A stretch of DNA of 64,000 nt, taken from contig NW_027043820.1 of the NCBI RefSeq assembly GCF_037102585.1, forward strand, positions 1,956,501 to 2,020,500, written 5' to 3'. Position numbers and translations under genes: made by a program. The notes below the pieces were generated by a model. The model was given only the letters and a program-made list of their open reading frames with translations. It searched no databases and was not told the origin of the DNA. Shown piece by piece: positions 1 through 11,232 of the stretch (position 1 is its first letter; each line of letters starts with the position of its first letter). The DNA comes from Saccharomycopsis crataegensis (Eukaryota; Ascomycota; Saccharomycetes; Ascoideales; Saccharomycopsidaceae).

Positions 1-2396
1 GAAGATACAGAAATCACATTATTTCCCAGGATTGTGGCAAGCTGATGGGGCGAATCTTCATCCTCGATAACAGTTTTCTTTTCTGATTCTCTACTCAGAG
101 TGTCCTGTATCAATGAAGGCTCTTCACCAACCGTACCTTGGCTAGATGTAATTGTGACATCTAATTCATGAGGTCTCCTTAGTCCTGAAATTGATGCGGA
201 CTTCATTGGTAATTTCTGTTGCTGGGCTAACAAATAATGTTTTGTTCCTGACGCGTCAAAATTGGTACCTTGAGGAGTGTAGCTTTCGCGACGGTCATTC
301 AATAAATGTGATATGGAAGAGATGCTGCCGCCGGTTCTAATGCTTCCAACAGAACTAATTGAAGACCATGGCGAAAACAAAGACGGACCAGAGGAGTATG
401 AAGATAGAGATGAATTCTTTAAATTGTCAACATTAGATAATCCCGCATTTGACAGAATGGAATTATTGTTAGATAACGATGGCGAATTTTGCTCTCCACT
501 CTGATGTAGTGCAAGGATCGATTTTCTGATTTGCGAAGAATTAGTAATGCCATCTTCCAAATGATTCAAAGAATTTTGCTTTTTTAAGGAGTCTGCGGAG
601 GGATTAGATATGGAACTAGAGGACGGTAGCGATCCTTTTACTGCCGAAGAATGTAATTGCATTTGTTGAGGGGTGACTTCAGAGTAATTTGAAGTTTCAC
701 TCCTTCTCAACTGGTACGATTCAGGCAAAGATCTAGGAGGTTGATGGTACCTGAGGCTCGAAAAACTACCTTCTCTAGAAAGTCGATGAGCGCCTATGGA
801 ATCTAACTTTTTAAGACTAGTGCTAGAGATTGAATTGCCACTGGTGCTACTTTCTAATTTAGGAGGATTCGCCAAATTCCTTGGATTTTTATCAATTAGC
901 GGATTATAACTGAGTTGGCTATTTTGAGGAGCTACTGAATGATCATGGGGTAACTTGGCCAATGGATCCACAAACGACGCGATTCTAGGCCTAGACTCAA
1001 TCGATGGTGAAGCGTGTGCGCTATTTATTTCAGGCTTATCTGAAGCTGAAAAATATGATGGAGTAGAAAAAGGCAATTGTGGTTGGGAATTGTGATGGAT
1101 TGGTGGTTGAGGAACATTAATGTTAATACTCTTTGTTTGATGGTGGTAGGGCCGACTTTGCAGGGTTTGTATAGCATCAGCTCTTGTCTTAAAACTGTAT
1201 TTCAAATCTTGAATTCTCTGATAGTTTTCCTCATCAATTTGTTTTATTATTGGTTCTAATTTTGGTAAAGAGTCAGAAAATTTGATCACATCCCCCGTTG
1301 TATTCAAAACTTCCTTCTTCAAATTATCGGAAGTTCTAGAGAGGCTTTGCTGTGACATGGAAATTGAGCGGCCCATTTCTGAAGCATTGTTTACCACATC
1401 TTTTATATAGGTGTTTGAAGTATGATATGGTTGAGATACCAGCTGTTGTTCCAGTTGTAACAGAATCTTCTGAGGCGTCATTTGCTGCAGTGGTTGACGG
1501 GTGTATGGTATTGCCTGCTCCGAAACTACTGGCGGTCGCTGAGAGGGATATTGATGAGCATGGACAGGGTTGAGGGGAGGAGGTGTATAATGTCGTTGAT
1601 GTGAGGTTGTTTGAACGAAGTACGGCGATTGATAATGTTGATATTGTGCAGGATATTGACTCTGCTGCCGTTGCACATGCTGAGAATCCACAAAGTAAAC
1701 AGGGTATCTTTGAGCTATTAGACCAGGTGGGGCTACCCCATACAGAAGAGGCTGTGGGGGAGTATGGAAGTTATGACCAGGCGGATAGTAGTTATCGTAT
1801 GCCGGTTGATGCTGCAAATGTTGACCCATGATTTGAAAATCCTGAAAACCATGAGCTTGGGGATGCAACTCAGTTGTACGAGAGGTTGACAGATTACTAT
1901 TTTTTGAAGAAGTAGCTTGTTGACGCCTTTTGATTGCGGACAATGAGTCTTCGTCACCTTTCTTGAACATTCCCGATGAGTGACGGAATTCCCATATCTC
2001 AGCATCCTCTTCTAAATTGTGTTCCCTGGTATATTTTTCTCTATTGGCATTGACAGATTTATCACTGACTTTGTGAAAGCCATACATGTGCAACTGGCGA
2101 ACAAAACTCGCAACATTACCATGCTTAAAGTATCCTTTGAGGGCGTTGGCGAAGTCTATTGATGGATTGATAGCGAATTTGCCCTTATTTTCGCTGTTTA
2201 GATCATCATTACCTTCATCATCATCGCTCCACCACAATAAATGGATAAGCTCCGGGTCTGACAACATGGCATATAGTTTATGAACAAACGCCATTTTTTT
2301 AGAAGAGCCCGATGGGTTAGATGGTTTTATTTCTGGTTTCTTTGGATTACTCCCAGAGGGCGATGGGTCGTTATCACCATCTATTTTATGGGACAT
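1..2396 (-). CDS. HSF-type DNA-binding transcription factor (Mga1/Sfl1/Hms2 class), 3' end beyond window
   Basis: The frame opens at ATG 2396 and stays open to base 1, so about 798 residues are visible and the C-terminus is missing. Residues ~37-155 form a heat-shock-factor type winged helix: FVHKLYAMLSDPEL, then the recognition-helix stretch YFKHGNVASFVRQLHMYGFH, and after an acidic insert IWEFRHSSGMFKKG and a basic IKRR. This recognition helix and the FRH..F..G block are typical of the yeast Mga1/Hms2/Sfl1 group rather than Hsf1. The rest is low-complexity, rich in Gln, Ser, Pro, Tyr and His. In known yeasts such factors control filamentation, flocculation and cell-surface genes; that role here is inference. 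Which of the three subgroups it belongs to cannot be settled by eye. Confidence 0.85.
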   Translation of the reverse strand, partial: MSHKIDGDNDPSPSGSNPKKPEIKPSNPSGSSKKMAFVHKLYAMLSDPELIHLLWWSDDDEGNDDLNSENKGKFAINPSIDFANALKGYFKHGNVASFVRQLHMYGFHKVSDKSVNANREKYTREHNLEEDAEIWEFRHSSGMFKKGDEDSLSAIKRRQQATSSKNSNLSTSRTTELHPQAHGFQDFQIMGQHLQHQPAYDNYYPPGHNFHTPPQPLLYGVAPPGLIAQRYPVYFVDSQHVQRQQSQYPAQYQHYQSPYFVQTTSHQRHYTPPPLNPVHAHQYPSQRPPVVSEQAIPYTRQPLQQMTPQKILLQLEQQLVSQPYHTSNTYIKDVVNNASEMGRSISMSQQSLSRTSDNLKKEVLNTTGDVIKFSDSLPKLEPIIKQIDEENYQRIQDLKYSFKTRADAIQTLQSRPYHHQTKSININVPQPPIHHNSQPQLPFSTPSYFSASDKPEINSAHASPSIESRPRIASFVDPLAKLPHDHSVAPQNSQLSYNPLIDKNPRNLANPPKLESSTSGNSISSTSLKKLDSIGAHRLSREGSFSSLRYHQPPRSLPESYQLRRSETSNYSEVTPQQMQLHSSAVKGSLPSSSSISNPSADSLKKQNSLNHLEDGITNSSQIRKSILALHQSGEQNSPSLSNNNSILSNAGLSNVDNLKNSSLSSYSSGPSLFSPWSSISSVGSIRTGGSISSISHLLNDRRESYTPQGTNFDASGTKHYLLAQQQKLPMKSASISGLRRPHELDVTITSSQGTVGEEPSLIQDTLSRESEKKTVIEDEDSPHQLATILGNNVISVS

Positions 2397-3758
2397 TTCG
2401 TTGAATTTTTGTGCCTGTTGTTGTGAATATTGGAAGATATGCTAAGCGATTATTATTGTTTTTTGACGGAGGAAGTACAGTGACATGGATACGGTTTGAA
2501 ATGAATGGACTGGTGCAAGTGGAGATATAATGGAATAAAGATAAATCTTTCCAAAGTGGATAATGTTAGGCGCTAAAAAAATGAGGAAAATTGAAGTTTT
2601 TTTTTTTTTTTACTTTTTTTTTTATTTTTTTTTTATTTTTTTTTGGTCCCTATTTTTCTTTATGTACAGGAGGATTGTCTGGCACACAGAGAGATCCAAG
2701 CTTCCAGTACAAAATACCCTCCCCCATCGAGGTTGGATGGGTAGCACGATGTTCCAGGCATTGACCTAGATGCTGGAAAGATCCCTCGCTATTATGATTA
2801 CATCCTGGAGCGCATGATGGTAACAATAAGCTTAGCAGGGAACCGACTTGTGTTTTTCCCAACATGAAAATTTTCCGTGAGGGAGCGAATTTATTTTCCT
2901 TGTAGAAAATAAGAGAATCGTGGGGAGATTACAGTAAGACACTACATCCCAGCACTACGGCAGAACGAGTAAAAACAAAGTGGGCTAATCGTGTCTGCTA
3001 GTTGAGAACCCAATCTCTAATTATTGGATGATGGCTGCTAAAAAGGTTGCAATTAGGCTCAGAAATTGCAGCAGAATCAAACCGCCTCTTTTAGGCGCCT
3101 GAACTTAAATAGGGGCGGATATTCTCCACCGTTTGCTCGTCTTGTTGGCAATATTTTGGTGAACGGAAAAGCAAATATAATAATAGGAATGTAATTCAGT
3201 AATGCCTGGATACATTTTTTTTTTGTTGAGCTTTTTTTTGTTTTATTTTTGGACGGGCCACTTTATACAATTTGTCAAACCCTTGGGACACACACACACA
3301 TACAATAGAGTTAATTATTCATCCATGCAAATAGTACAGTAGGAATTATGTAAGTACTTTCCCAAATATCCTCAAGCTAACATACTGCATAGAATGGCAG
3401 CGAGGAAACATGTTATAACATAGCAAGAAGAATATAGAAGGCCAGCCACCTACACAAAACACAGCGATATAGCATAACGATATATTCTCAAACAGCCAGT
3501 CCAGGTTATCAACCCTGCAATAATCAGCAACATCCTGTGCACGTACAGTTACATGTGCAGATATCTGCGTGACACCGGAGCGCTGCGACAATAGGGGGTG
3601 ATGACACCCGGTAACCGTTGCTTCTAGAAGGACTTCTTTAGCGTCTGTGGAAACAACCAGTAGTGACTTGAACATGATAAAAGAGCTCTAGTAAATAAAT
3701 ATATATATATATCTATTGTCGAAAGAAGGGGGAAAAAAAATAGCAGGCGCACCATACG
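2397..3758. other. Long intergenic region, promoter side of the HSF-type gene
   Basis: About 1.36 kb between the HSF-type gene start and the 3' end of the Zn2Cys6 gene; both lie on the minus strand, so most of it should be promoter or leader for the HSF gene. It contains a 48-bp T-rich tract, a short CA repeat near 3290, and a relatively GC-rich block at about 3530-3620 with an AGGGGG-like sequence. I found no convincing gene; one 109-codon minus-strand ORF at 3346-3675 was judged spurious. Confidence 0.6.
2597..2644. repeat. Interrupted poly(T) tract
   Basis: Runs of 7 to 15 T separated by single A or AC interruptions over 48 bp, lying about 200 bp upstream of the HSF-type gene start (an A-tract on the coding strand). 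Such tracts exclude nucleosomes in yeast promoters; here that is inference. Confidence 0.9.
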
Positions 3759-6700
3759 CTAGCACGGTGCTGGTGGATGTTGACAAAACCCTGGGTTTCC
3801 AGGCATCATATTCAGTGCCATCGGAAACCGACCTTGTCCATTACCCACGACGTGCAGTGGTTCTCCAAATGGGCCTTGTCCACAATTAGCTGGGCCAAAG
3901 AATGGCGACGGCGGTAGTGGTGGTTGATGGGACTGAGTCATAGGAACAAACAGGTTAGCGCTGGGTAAAAAACAATCGAGATCAATGTTGTAAAAACTGA
4001 AGTCGGCATCGCTGTCTGATCCCATCATATTTTGGAAATTATCTGCCAATTGGTTCTCTGTTGATCGGTAAGATGGCGTTTCTTGGTTTTGAGTATTATT
4101 GGAAGTCGAGCCAATATTAACATCACCTTTGCTGTTCTGTGCATTCCTATTGACAACATCAAATATGGGCTCTCCAAAGAATTCTTCCATCAATTTCAAG
4201 AAATCGTTAGCCGCTCCCATATCCAAACTATTAGTCATCATAAAATCAAACATCGGCGGCACTACATGCTCTCCATTCATCCCACTAATACCGTTCCCTG
4301 GGAAGTTACCGTGCAGTAAGTTCTCGGAACCAACATCGTGGGGTTCATGTTCCGCCATTTGTATATTTGTGGAATCAGGTGAATTTTTTTGTGATGGTGA
4401 CATCTGTGGGTGAGATGTATCAATTGAAGAATAAGAATTGTTTATAATTGGGTCAGTTTGTGACAAAATCGTGGCCGTGGTAGTACCGGAGGAAGAAGAG
4501 GACGAAGCAGATGCTGATGAAGAAAGTGGTTGTGAATTCAACAGTTCAGATCGTGACTGCAATGATCTATTCCTTTCATCAAGTTTATTGTGCTTCTCAA
4601 AAGCATTTTTCAACACTGGTACCACAAAGTTACTTGAATCATTCTCCAGTGTTCCTGCTGCGGATTCTTTACTTTGAGAAAAAGCATTGACGAGTAGGCC
4701 AGGCGGAATACTGTCAGGATATTTCTCTTCATCGAATTTCAAACGAGCCCCCACAAATGTCTTCAATTCCATAAGATCGCTTAGCGACAAATTGATGAAA
4801 TTGTTGGTTTGATCAAAATTTTCGCTTTTGGTGTCAAACCACTTAATAATGTTATATGGAGTCCTAAAACATGTCAAATAATATTGATAAACCAACATCG
4901 CTTTGAATGTGTGACTGTAAAATTTTGCAATTTTTTCCATCAACAATTTCACAAATTTATAATAGAAACCATAAAGATCTCTATACATTTGTTGAAAGAT
5001 GTCTCGTTTTTGACAATACTCTTCGATGCTAATTGTCACCAGTAAGAATGGCGAGGTCTGCATCTTCTTGATGATAGAATCAATGATTGATGAGCAGTGG
5101 GCAAAACGAAGTAGCAATGTTTCAACTATCAAAATTGCTCTGTAGCACATTGTATCAATAATTGGTAAAATGATGAAGTTAAAATTCTTGAAACCGTAGC
5201 ATCGACCAAGGAGTTCATTTTCTTCAACCTTGGAAAAATCCTTCAAAATCAACAATTTATCTTCATTGTTTCGTAAAAACTCTTTCGATAATGTGATAAT
5301 ACTAAACGAAGTTGTAAACGATCTTTTCAAAAAATAAAGACAATTATTGACTCCATGTATTGAATCTTTTATTTGGTCATAATGCAAAAATAGAATTGAA
5401 CTCAAAATGCCACTGCAAAGTTTTAAATTGTAAAAAATCGGCATTGTTTGCAAGAAACTAACCATTTTATAGTAGTTTTCACCCACAGTAACACGCATGC
5501 GTTCTTTATCGTTTTCAAAAATCTTACCTCTGTTGTAATCAAGGAAATTTTCCTCCTTAAGTTCATCAGTCATTAAAAGTTGATCAATTTGTGAGATCAT
5601 TTCGACAACTTTTGTCAATTGTACAGGAGTTTTCAAATTGTTCACCATATTTGAAACTTTCATGAAAATCTTGTTGACATTGCATTCCAATTTCATGTTT
5701 CTCAACGTCAATGCTTCCACTTTTTGGAAACAAATTTCTGATTCTTCATGATTGACTCCTTTCACATAAGCAGGAATCATTCTAATCTTTGGGAAAGACA
5801 GCTTAAAAATCTTGGCCCCACTGGTACCTGTGGTTGGAAACTTGGTATTGTATTGCTCTTCGCTAGTAATATCCAATGGTTTTCCGTGATAAATGGAACT
5901 TCTGTACTCCAAAATCATCAAATAATGCCATAATTTCCGATGATAATAGATATCTTCTTCAGTGTCCTTGAAATGATTGGAGGCCCGTACATGAACCGTC
6001 AACGACTGAAAGCTTTTCAAAATCTCCTCATTCTTTGGATCCCTATTCAATCCAATATGTCTGGCCTGGTTGATAATACTGGACAACATCAAATGATTTT
6101 GAATGAGACCAAACCCAACTCTGCCCTCTTCTCGAAGTTCGGCGTAATGGTAAAGTAAAATTGTGGCAACAATGGAAACCACGCTGGCCTTTTTTGAGAC
6201 TTTAAGGTAATTTAAGCACATCGAAGCGAGCTCAACAAGTTGCACTGGAATGGGATCATTCTTTTCTGCTAAGCTTCTTGTACCAACCAATTCTTCTTCG
6301 ATATCACACCTCACTATAATTTCATTAATATTGGATTTAATTGCCAAAAATGCAAATCTCATACAAATTAGAAAGACCGCAAGGCGCCCATAGTCCAATT
6401 TGTTTCTAATTTTTATTTCTTTGATCTTTTCACTTTCGTCCACAGAAGACGGAAGTTCATCATAAACCTCTTCCAATTTCAAACCTACCAATATACAAGA
6501 CACTTCGTCAGCCATTTTTCGTAAATCAAATATTGGAATGAACGGATAAACGTATAGTGCATACATTTTCCACAAATATCTCATAATTTGAATTCTTGGT
6601 AGCGTCCTAATTATTGTGTCCATCAATACGTTATGGCTATTGGTAAATAACCTATCGGTTGGACAAAACTGGTTGTTGAAAATTGGATTGAAAATCACAG

Positions 6701-8090
6701 TCTTATTGACAACATTTCTACTGGAAGCGAGGAAGTCCCATGCTGCGGTATCACAACGAACTTGAAGTCTCTTATCCTTAGGATAACCATTTGTTTTCAA
6801 AAGATTGGCGATTAATGTTGCAAATTCGTTCTTTTTGGCGACTTTCAGCATTACGTTTTTGAATTGCTGTCTTTGTTCAGCCGTCATTTGTTGTATTGGT
6901 GAAAGTTGATATCCATATGCGTTCACCTTTTCCACGTCTTCCTCTTTTAATTCATTCCTACCATCTTGCTGATTATGCCAGTTTTTTTTCTTCAAATTCG
7001 CGGCACGATTATTGCACATTGATGAAATCAAATACTTTATGGTGGTGTAATCATACATAAACTTCACATAGAAATTCCCGAGGAATCTATCCCGAAATAC
7101 CATTGCATAATGCGCCAAGACTTTCAGGTCCATAACTGAATGACGTTTAAAGTTACGAGGATAGTAATTATTGGCAATATCAGCATATTCGGTGTCACTA
7201 ATCACTGGGGATTGGCCAGTCATGAACTGAAATTGAGCCATCGGACTTGAGTATGCAGTTGGTAGAGCTGATGGTCTTGGAACCTGACTTCCATATTTCT
7301 CATCATTTACTGGATTTATTCGATTCTTTTGCTTTTCAAGAGCCAATTCATTCTCCAATTGACGAACCCGAAGTTGTAAAAAAGAAAGTTGATTTTGAAG
7401 TTGCTGCTCACTTTGTGACGCTAGTGTATCAGAGGCGCGCTTTTTGCCGCTGTTAGTTTCACTGCTAGTAATGTTGCCAACTTCTTCTGGACTTCCACCT
7501 AATGATGACAGACTTTCATTTGGCGGCTTAATTTGCGTCAATAGTTGAGACCGCGGTAGTATTCCCTTACCTTGGGAGGTTGATAGAATATTGAACGAAC
7601 CACCAATTACCGATTGTTCATTATTTGGTAGTGGGATTCGAGGGGAAATTACAGGCTCGTAATTTCCATCAGCATTAGTAGCAATATTATTACTTGGACT
7701 ATAGGTAGCAGATTTATTGGTTGACGTTGTATTTTTAGCTTTTTTGTATCTTTGTGACGACTCAAATGGTTTAGTAACGGTCACCCCGGAAACCTGGTGT
7801 ACAATATTATTATTATTTGCGAACGTCACAACTTTCTGATCATCTTTGCCTACCGTAGAGCACACCCATTGGGGCACATAGTAGAAGCAGTTATGCAGAA
7901 TATTACCTTTGATACAGCTAGAGCACACTGGACGATTTTTGTCACACTTTGTTATCAGTTAATACAAAGAAACAAAATCCCGTCAATAATCAGATCTTTG
8001 GATATCAGTACATACCTTAGTCTTTCTAGCCCGACACACAGAGCAAGAAGTGGGGAGTCTCTGTCGTTTCTTCACTTGTCTCTCCAGCAT
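3759..8090 (-). CDS. Zn2Cys6 transcription factor, Hap1-like, with one intron inside the zinc cluster
   Basis: Exon 1 is 8016-8090 and exon 2 is 3759-7946; the 69-bp intron (7947-8015) has donor GTATGT and acceptor AAAG, with ATTAAC as possible branch site. The spliced protein is about 1420 residues. Only splicing restores the binuclear cluster: Cys16, 19, 26, 33, 36 and 45, spacing CX2CX6CX6CX2CX8C. The unusual X8 last loop and the flanking RLPTSC and RPVC match Saccharomyces Hap1, whose length (about 1480) is also similar. A heptad-rich dimerisation segment lies near residues 206-231, and the large middle resembles a fungal-factor regulatory domain. The tail is rich in Ser, Asn and Pro. The upstream frame continues to a GTG at 8228 but has no other ATG. 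Heme or oxygen regulation is only a hypothesis. Confidence 0.85.
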
Positions 8091-8486
8091 CGCTATGTAA
8101 TTTGCAGACCCAAGAGCTGCTGGTGATGAGCAGGGTCGGTTAGCGCTATTTCCGTGATTTTGAATTAATTTTTTTTTGATGCAGTGCACCAACAAAACGG
8201 GATCCAATAGGTCACAAAAAAAAAGCACTGAGTGAACAGAGACAGCTAATGATAACAGTAGTTACAATGGTAGAGATTATTTATTCATGGTTACAGGAAT
8301 CCTTTTTCTTGAGATAATCTTAGAGTATATATATATCGAAAACAAAAGTATGCTTTGACTGATACTGCACGTGAACCCCCGCAGAACATCGCATCAACCC
8401 TCAAAATTTTCAGTAGAAAAAATTCCTGGGAAGCGTTGATTTTTGACATAACCCTACACGGCAATTCCGAAAAGATATCGTTGGGG
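8091..8486. promoter_or_regulatory. Divergent promoter between the Zn2Cys6 gene and MTG2
   Basis: A 396-bp intergenic stretch between head-to-head genes. It includes a TATATATATA stretch near 8326-8336 about 150 bp before the MTG2 ATG. The MTG2 reading frame extends upstream to a TTG at 8355 without an earlier ATG. No other element stands out. Confidence 0.5.
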
Positions 8487-10268
8487 ATGTTGAGATCGTT
8501 GTCTTATAGAAGGTTAGTACTCCTGCCCATCCTACGAAGTGGCTTTAACCACCGCTGCTTTTCCAATAATTTCTCAAAGTCTCAACACGACCAATCAATT
8601 CCATCTGCCCCAGACTGGTCGCCTACCGCCACGGAGAATGATCTTTGGTTAGACCAGCTAGATAGAACCCATGTGGAACTTGATGTATATTCTAAAGACC
8701 AGCGGTTTGATGGTATAGAGGACCACAGCGCTGATGATCAGCTATACTCTCCTGAATTTTTAAAGCGTGAGAACGTTTCTCCTGAATGGTTCAACATATT
8801 ATCGACTGGTAAAATGGAGTACAAAGCGCTAGGAAAAGATCGTGATAAGTACATTGATATTGAAGTTCCTCTTGAGCAATTCAGGTCACTTAGGACCTCG
8901 TCTTATTCAGGCTCGAAAAAAAGGCCCAAGTCTACCAGCAGTAACCAAAACTTTTCTGATTTGCGAATCATCAATGTAAAATCAGGGAAAGGTGGTGATG
9001 GCGGAGTTTCATTTTTCAGAGATGCTGGTAGGGCTATTGGCCCACCAGATGGGGGAGATGGGGGAGACGGGGGTTCAGTTTTTGTTCAGGCAATTGAAGG
9101 CACCAACTCTCTACACAAACTTCGAGTGAAATATACTGCAGAAGATGGGAAAAATGGTGCCGGTCGGCAATTGGATGGTGTTAGAGGGGAAGACGTGATC
9201 ATTACCGTTCCCGTGGGGACAACGATCAAGTGGATTCCATCAACAAATATTTTGAAAGAGGCAGAAGAAGGTCCCCGAGTAGAAGTTCTGGAAGATGGTG
9301 AAGAAAAAATCATTGAGCAAATTACAAGTGTGAATCTCAAAGCCGTTGGGCCTAACCCGGAAAACCTTGAATACATACAATTATTTAGAAATGAGAATGA
9401 CCCGATAGTTGATAGTAATTGGCTCTTCAAAGAAAAAGACAGAGATTATCATTATGAGAAGGATTGGTTCAAGAAACTTGATAAAAAAGTTAAAAAGTAC
9501 GACTTGAGCTGTCTCAAGGAAGAAATCTGTAATGATGTTATTCCATTCAATGGGATTGATCTTAGTGAGCCTACGAAAAGACCAATTTTGTTATTGAAAG
9601 GTGGTAAAGGAGGACTTGGAAATATCCATTTTTTGACCCAAGAAATTAGAAACCCCAGATTTAGTAAAAAAGGAAGAAACCTCTTGGATTGCAATTTCCT
9701 CTTTGAGTTGAAGTTGTTGGCGGATTTTGGATTGATTGGGTTGCCAAATAGTGGGAAGTCTACATTGCTTAATTCGATCTCTAATGCCAAATCCAAGATT
9801 GGAAATTGGGAATTTACAACGTTGCAACCGACCATTGGTACTATCATGCCCAAGGATGTCAAGGAAAACCAGCTTTATCTTGAAAATTTCACGGTGGCCG
9901 ATATTCCAGGGATTATCAAAGGAGCGGCATCTTGTGCGGAGAAACCTAAGGGAATGGGGGTGGAGTTCTTGAGACATATAGAACGGTCCAAGATTTTAAT
10001 GTTTATTATCAGTTTGGAGAATGATCCGATCCATGATTTTGAAACTCTTACCAGAGAATTGAGATATGGGAAAGATCGAATCAATCACAAGAAGATTTTG
10101 ATTGTTGCCACCAAAGGTGATTTAGTGAAAGATAGCAAGAAATTCAGAGACTTTTCTATCCATATTAGGGAAACATTCCACAAGGACTGTCCAATCATTC
10201 CTGTATGTGCGATAAAGAAACATAATGTCGATAAATTGATACACATCATGAACGATTTTGTCCAGTGA
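8487..10268 (+). CDS. MTG2: Mitochondrial Obg-family GTPase Mtg2
   Basis: Encodes 593 residues from the first in-frame ATG; the open frame starts earlier only with TTG. Residues 1-27 are Arg- and Leu-rich without acidic residues, fitting a mitochondrial presequence. An Obg glycine-rich fold begins near residue 165 (GKGGDGGVSFFRDAG and DGGDGGDGGSVF). The G domain has the P-loop GLPNSGKST near 417, DIPGIIKGA near 471 and a TKGD base-recognition motif near 540. The Obg fold is interrupted by a long insertion (about residues 285-370), common in fungal Mtg2. Family knowledge: Mtg2 associates with the mitochondrial large ribosomal subunit and is needed for its assembly and mtDNA maintenance. Confidence 0.93.
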   Translation: MLRSLSYRRLVLLPILRSGFNHRCFSNNFSKSQHDQSIPSAPDWSPTATENDLWLDQLDRTHVELDVYSKDQRFDGIEDHSADDQLYSPEFLKRENVSPEWFNILSTGKMEYKALGKDRDKYIDIEVPLEQFRSLRTSSYSGSKKRPKSTSSNQNFSDLRIINVKSGKGGDGGVSFFRDAGRAIGPPDGGDGGDGGSVFVQAIEGTNSLHKLRVKYTAEDGKNGAGRQLDGVRGEDVIITVPVGTTIKWIPSTNILKEAEEGPRVEVLEDGEEKIIEQITSVNLKAVGPNPENLEYIQLFRNENDPIVDSNWLFKEKDRDYHYEKDWFKKLDKKVKKYDLSCLKEEICNDVIPFNGIDLSEPTKRPILLLKGGKGGLGNIHFLTQEIRNPRFSKKGRNLLDCNFLFELKLLADFGLIGLPNSGKSTLLNSISNAKSKIGNWEFTTLQPTIGTIMPKDVKENQLYLENFTVADIPGIIKGAASCAEKPKGMGVEFLRHIERSKILMFIISLENDPIHDFETLTRELRYGKDRINHKKILIVATKGDLVKDSKKFRDFSIHIRETFHKDCPIIPVCAIKKHNVDKLIHIMNDFVQ

Positions 10269-11232
10269 GAAGAGTGAAAGATGAAAAGTATTTTGCGAAT
10301 CGGAAGAGAATAGTAAAGATGAAAGGGGGGAGGTGTATACAGTTATTCATCTTTTTGTATATAAATAGTATCTCTTGAATACTGATTGAGATTATTGCTG
10401 GTAGGACTATTACTGGTAATAACACCACTGCTGCTATTATGATTTTGCATGTTTAATGATATAGTACATGATGTATGATATTATTTTATTTTTTTTTATT
10501 AATTTTAAAAATTTTAGTTGTTCCAATTTAGTGAATCCTGTAAAAAAAAAAATCGAGAAATCACACACTCCCTCCCTCCTTTGGATATGGTGATAACCGA
10601 AGAAGTAATTGAATACCGGCGGTGTTGCACTTTCCGGCCGGCGCACTATAGAGGAAAATAAGCGCTATTGCAGGGATTCTGGTCGGATGTACAGCACATA
10701 TGAGACCTATTGCTATAGAGAAAGAATATGTAATCAATTTCCGGTTGTTTGAAGGCGCGAGTAGGATGAGCCCATCCTCTCACAATTAACTAATCTCTGT
10801 GTCTCACGGGAGGAAATTTGAAAGCGTTCAATAGAAAAAACTATGCTATTTCGCAAATAACACTCAGAGATTTACGGGAACGCTGCCAAAAAACCATTTT
10901 TTTTTAAAAAAAAAAGTTGCAAAAAGAGGAAAAAACAAAACGAAAACAACAAATCTAACCGTAAACTAAAAGGTAAATCAAAAGAGTCATGACACATCTA
11001 GGAAATATCTTGGTTTCCTACCACTATACAAAAAAAAACACTCTGTTGAAAGAGCAAGCAAATAAAATTAAACCCATTAAAATAGTGGCAACGTTCTAAG
11101 ACAATAAAATGGGGGCTAAACTCTATAGCGAGACCCGGCCGGAGATAATACACAATAATCCACATGTGTTATTTTCAATGATTTGTGGAAAAAAAAATTA
11201 ATAATTTCATTACCAAGAATAGAAGTTGTAAA
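10269..11232. other. Long convergent intergenic region with a GC-rich island
   Basis: Almost 1 kb between the 3' ends of two convergent genes, unusually long for such a position. Bases about 10611-10780 are clearly richer in G+C than their surroundings and hold CCGGCCGG at 10634-10641. They are followed by A-rich sequence near 10900-10985 that looks like a yeast 5' leader on the plus strand. No ORF above about 40 codons follows. A non-coding transcript is possible but not shown. Confidence 0.5.

Noticed and set aside
1352-1831. Plus-strand ORFs opposite the HSF-type gene
   Set aside because: They are antisense to the Gln/His/Pro-rich low-complexity part of a well-supported minus-strand gene.
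3346-3675. 109-codon minus-strand ORF with a hydrophobic patch
   Set aside because: It lies in the intergenic region just behind the Zn2Cys6 gene, has Cys-rich irregular composition, no recognisable family and no promoter-like context; chance ORF more likely.
8355-8486. Longer MTG2 N-terminus from TTG 8355
   Set aside because: Non-ATG start in yeast; the ATG at 8487 gives a proper mitochondrial presequence. The same reasoning removed TTG or GTG starts at 12513, 17122, 19416, 29686, 32421, 52888 and 58423.
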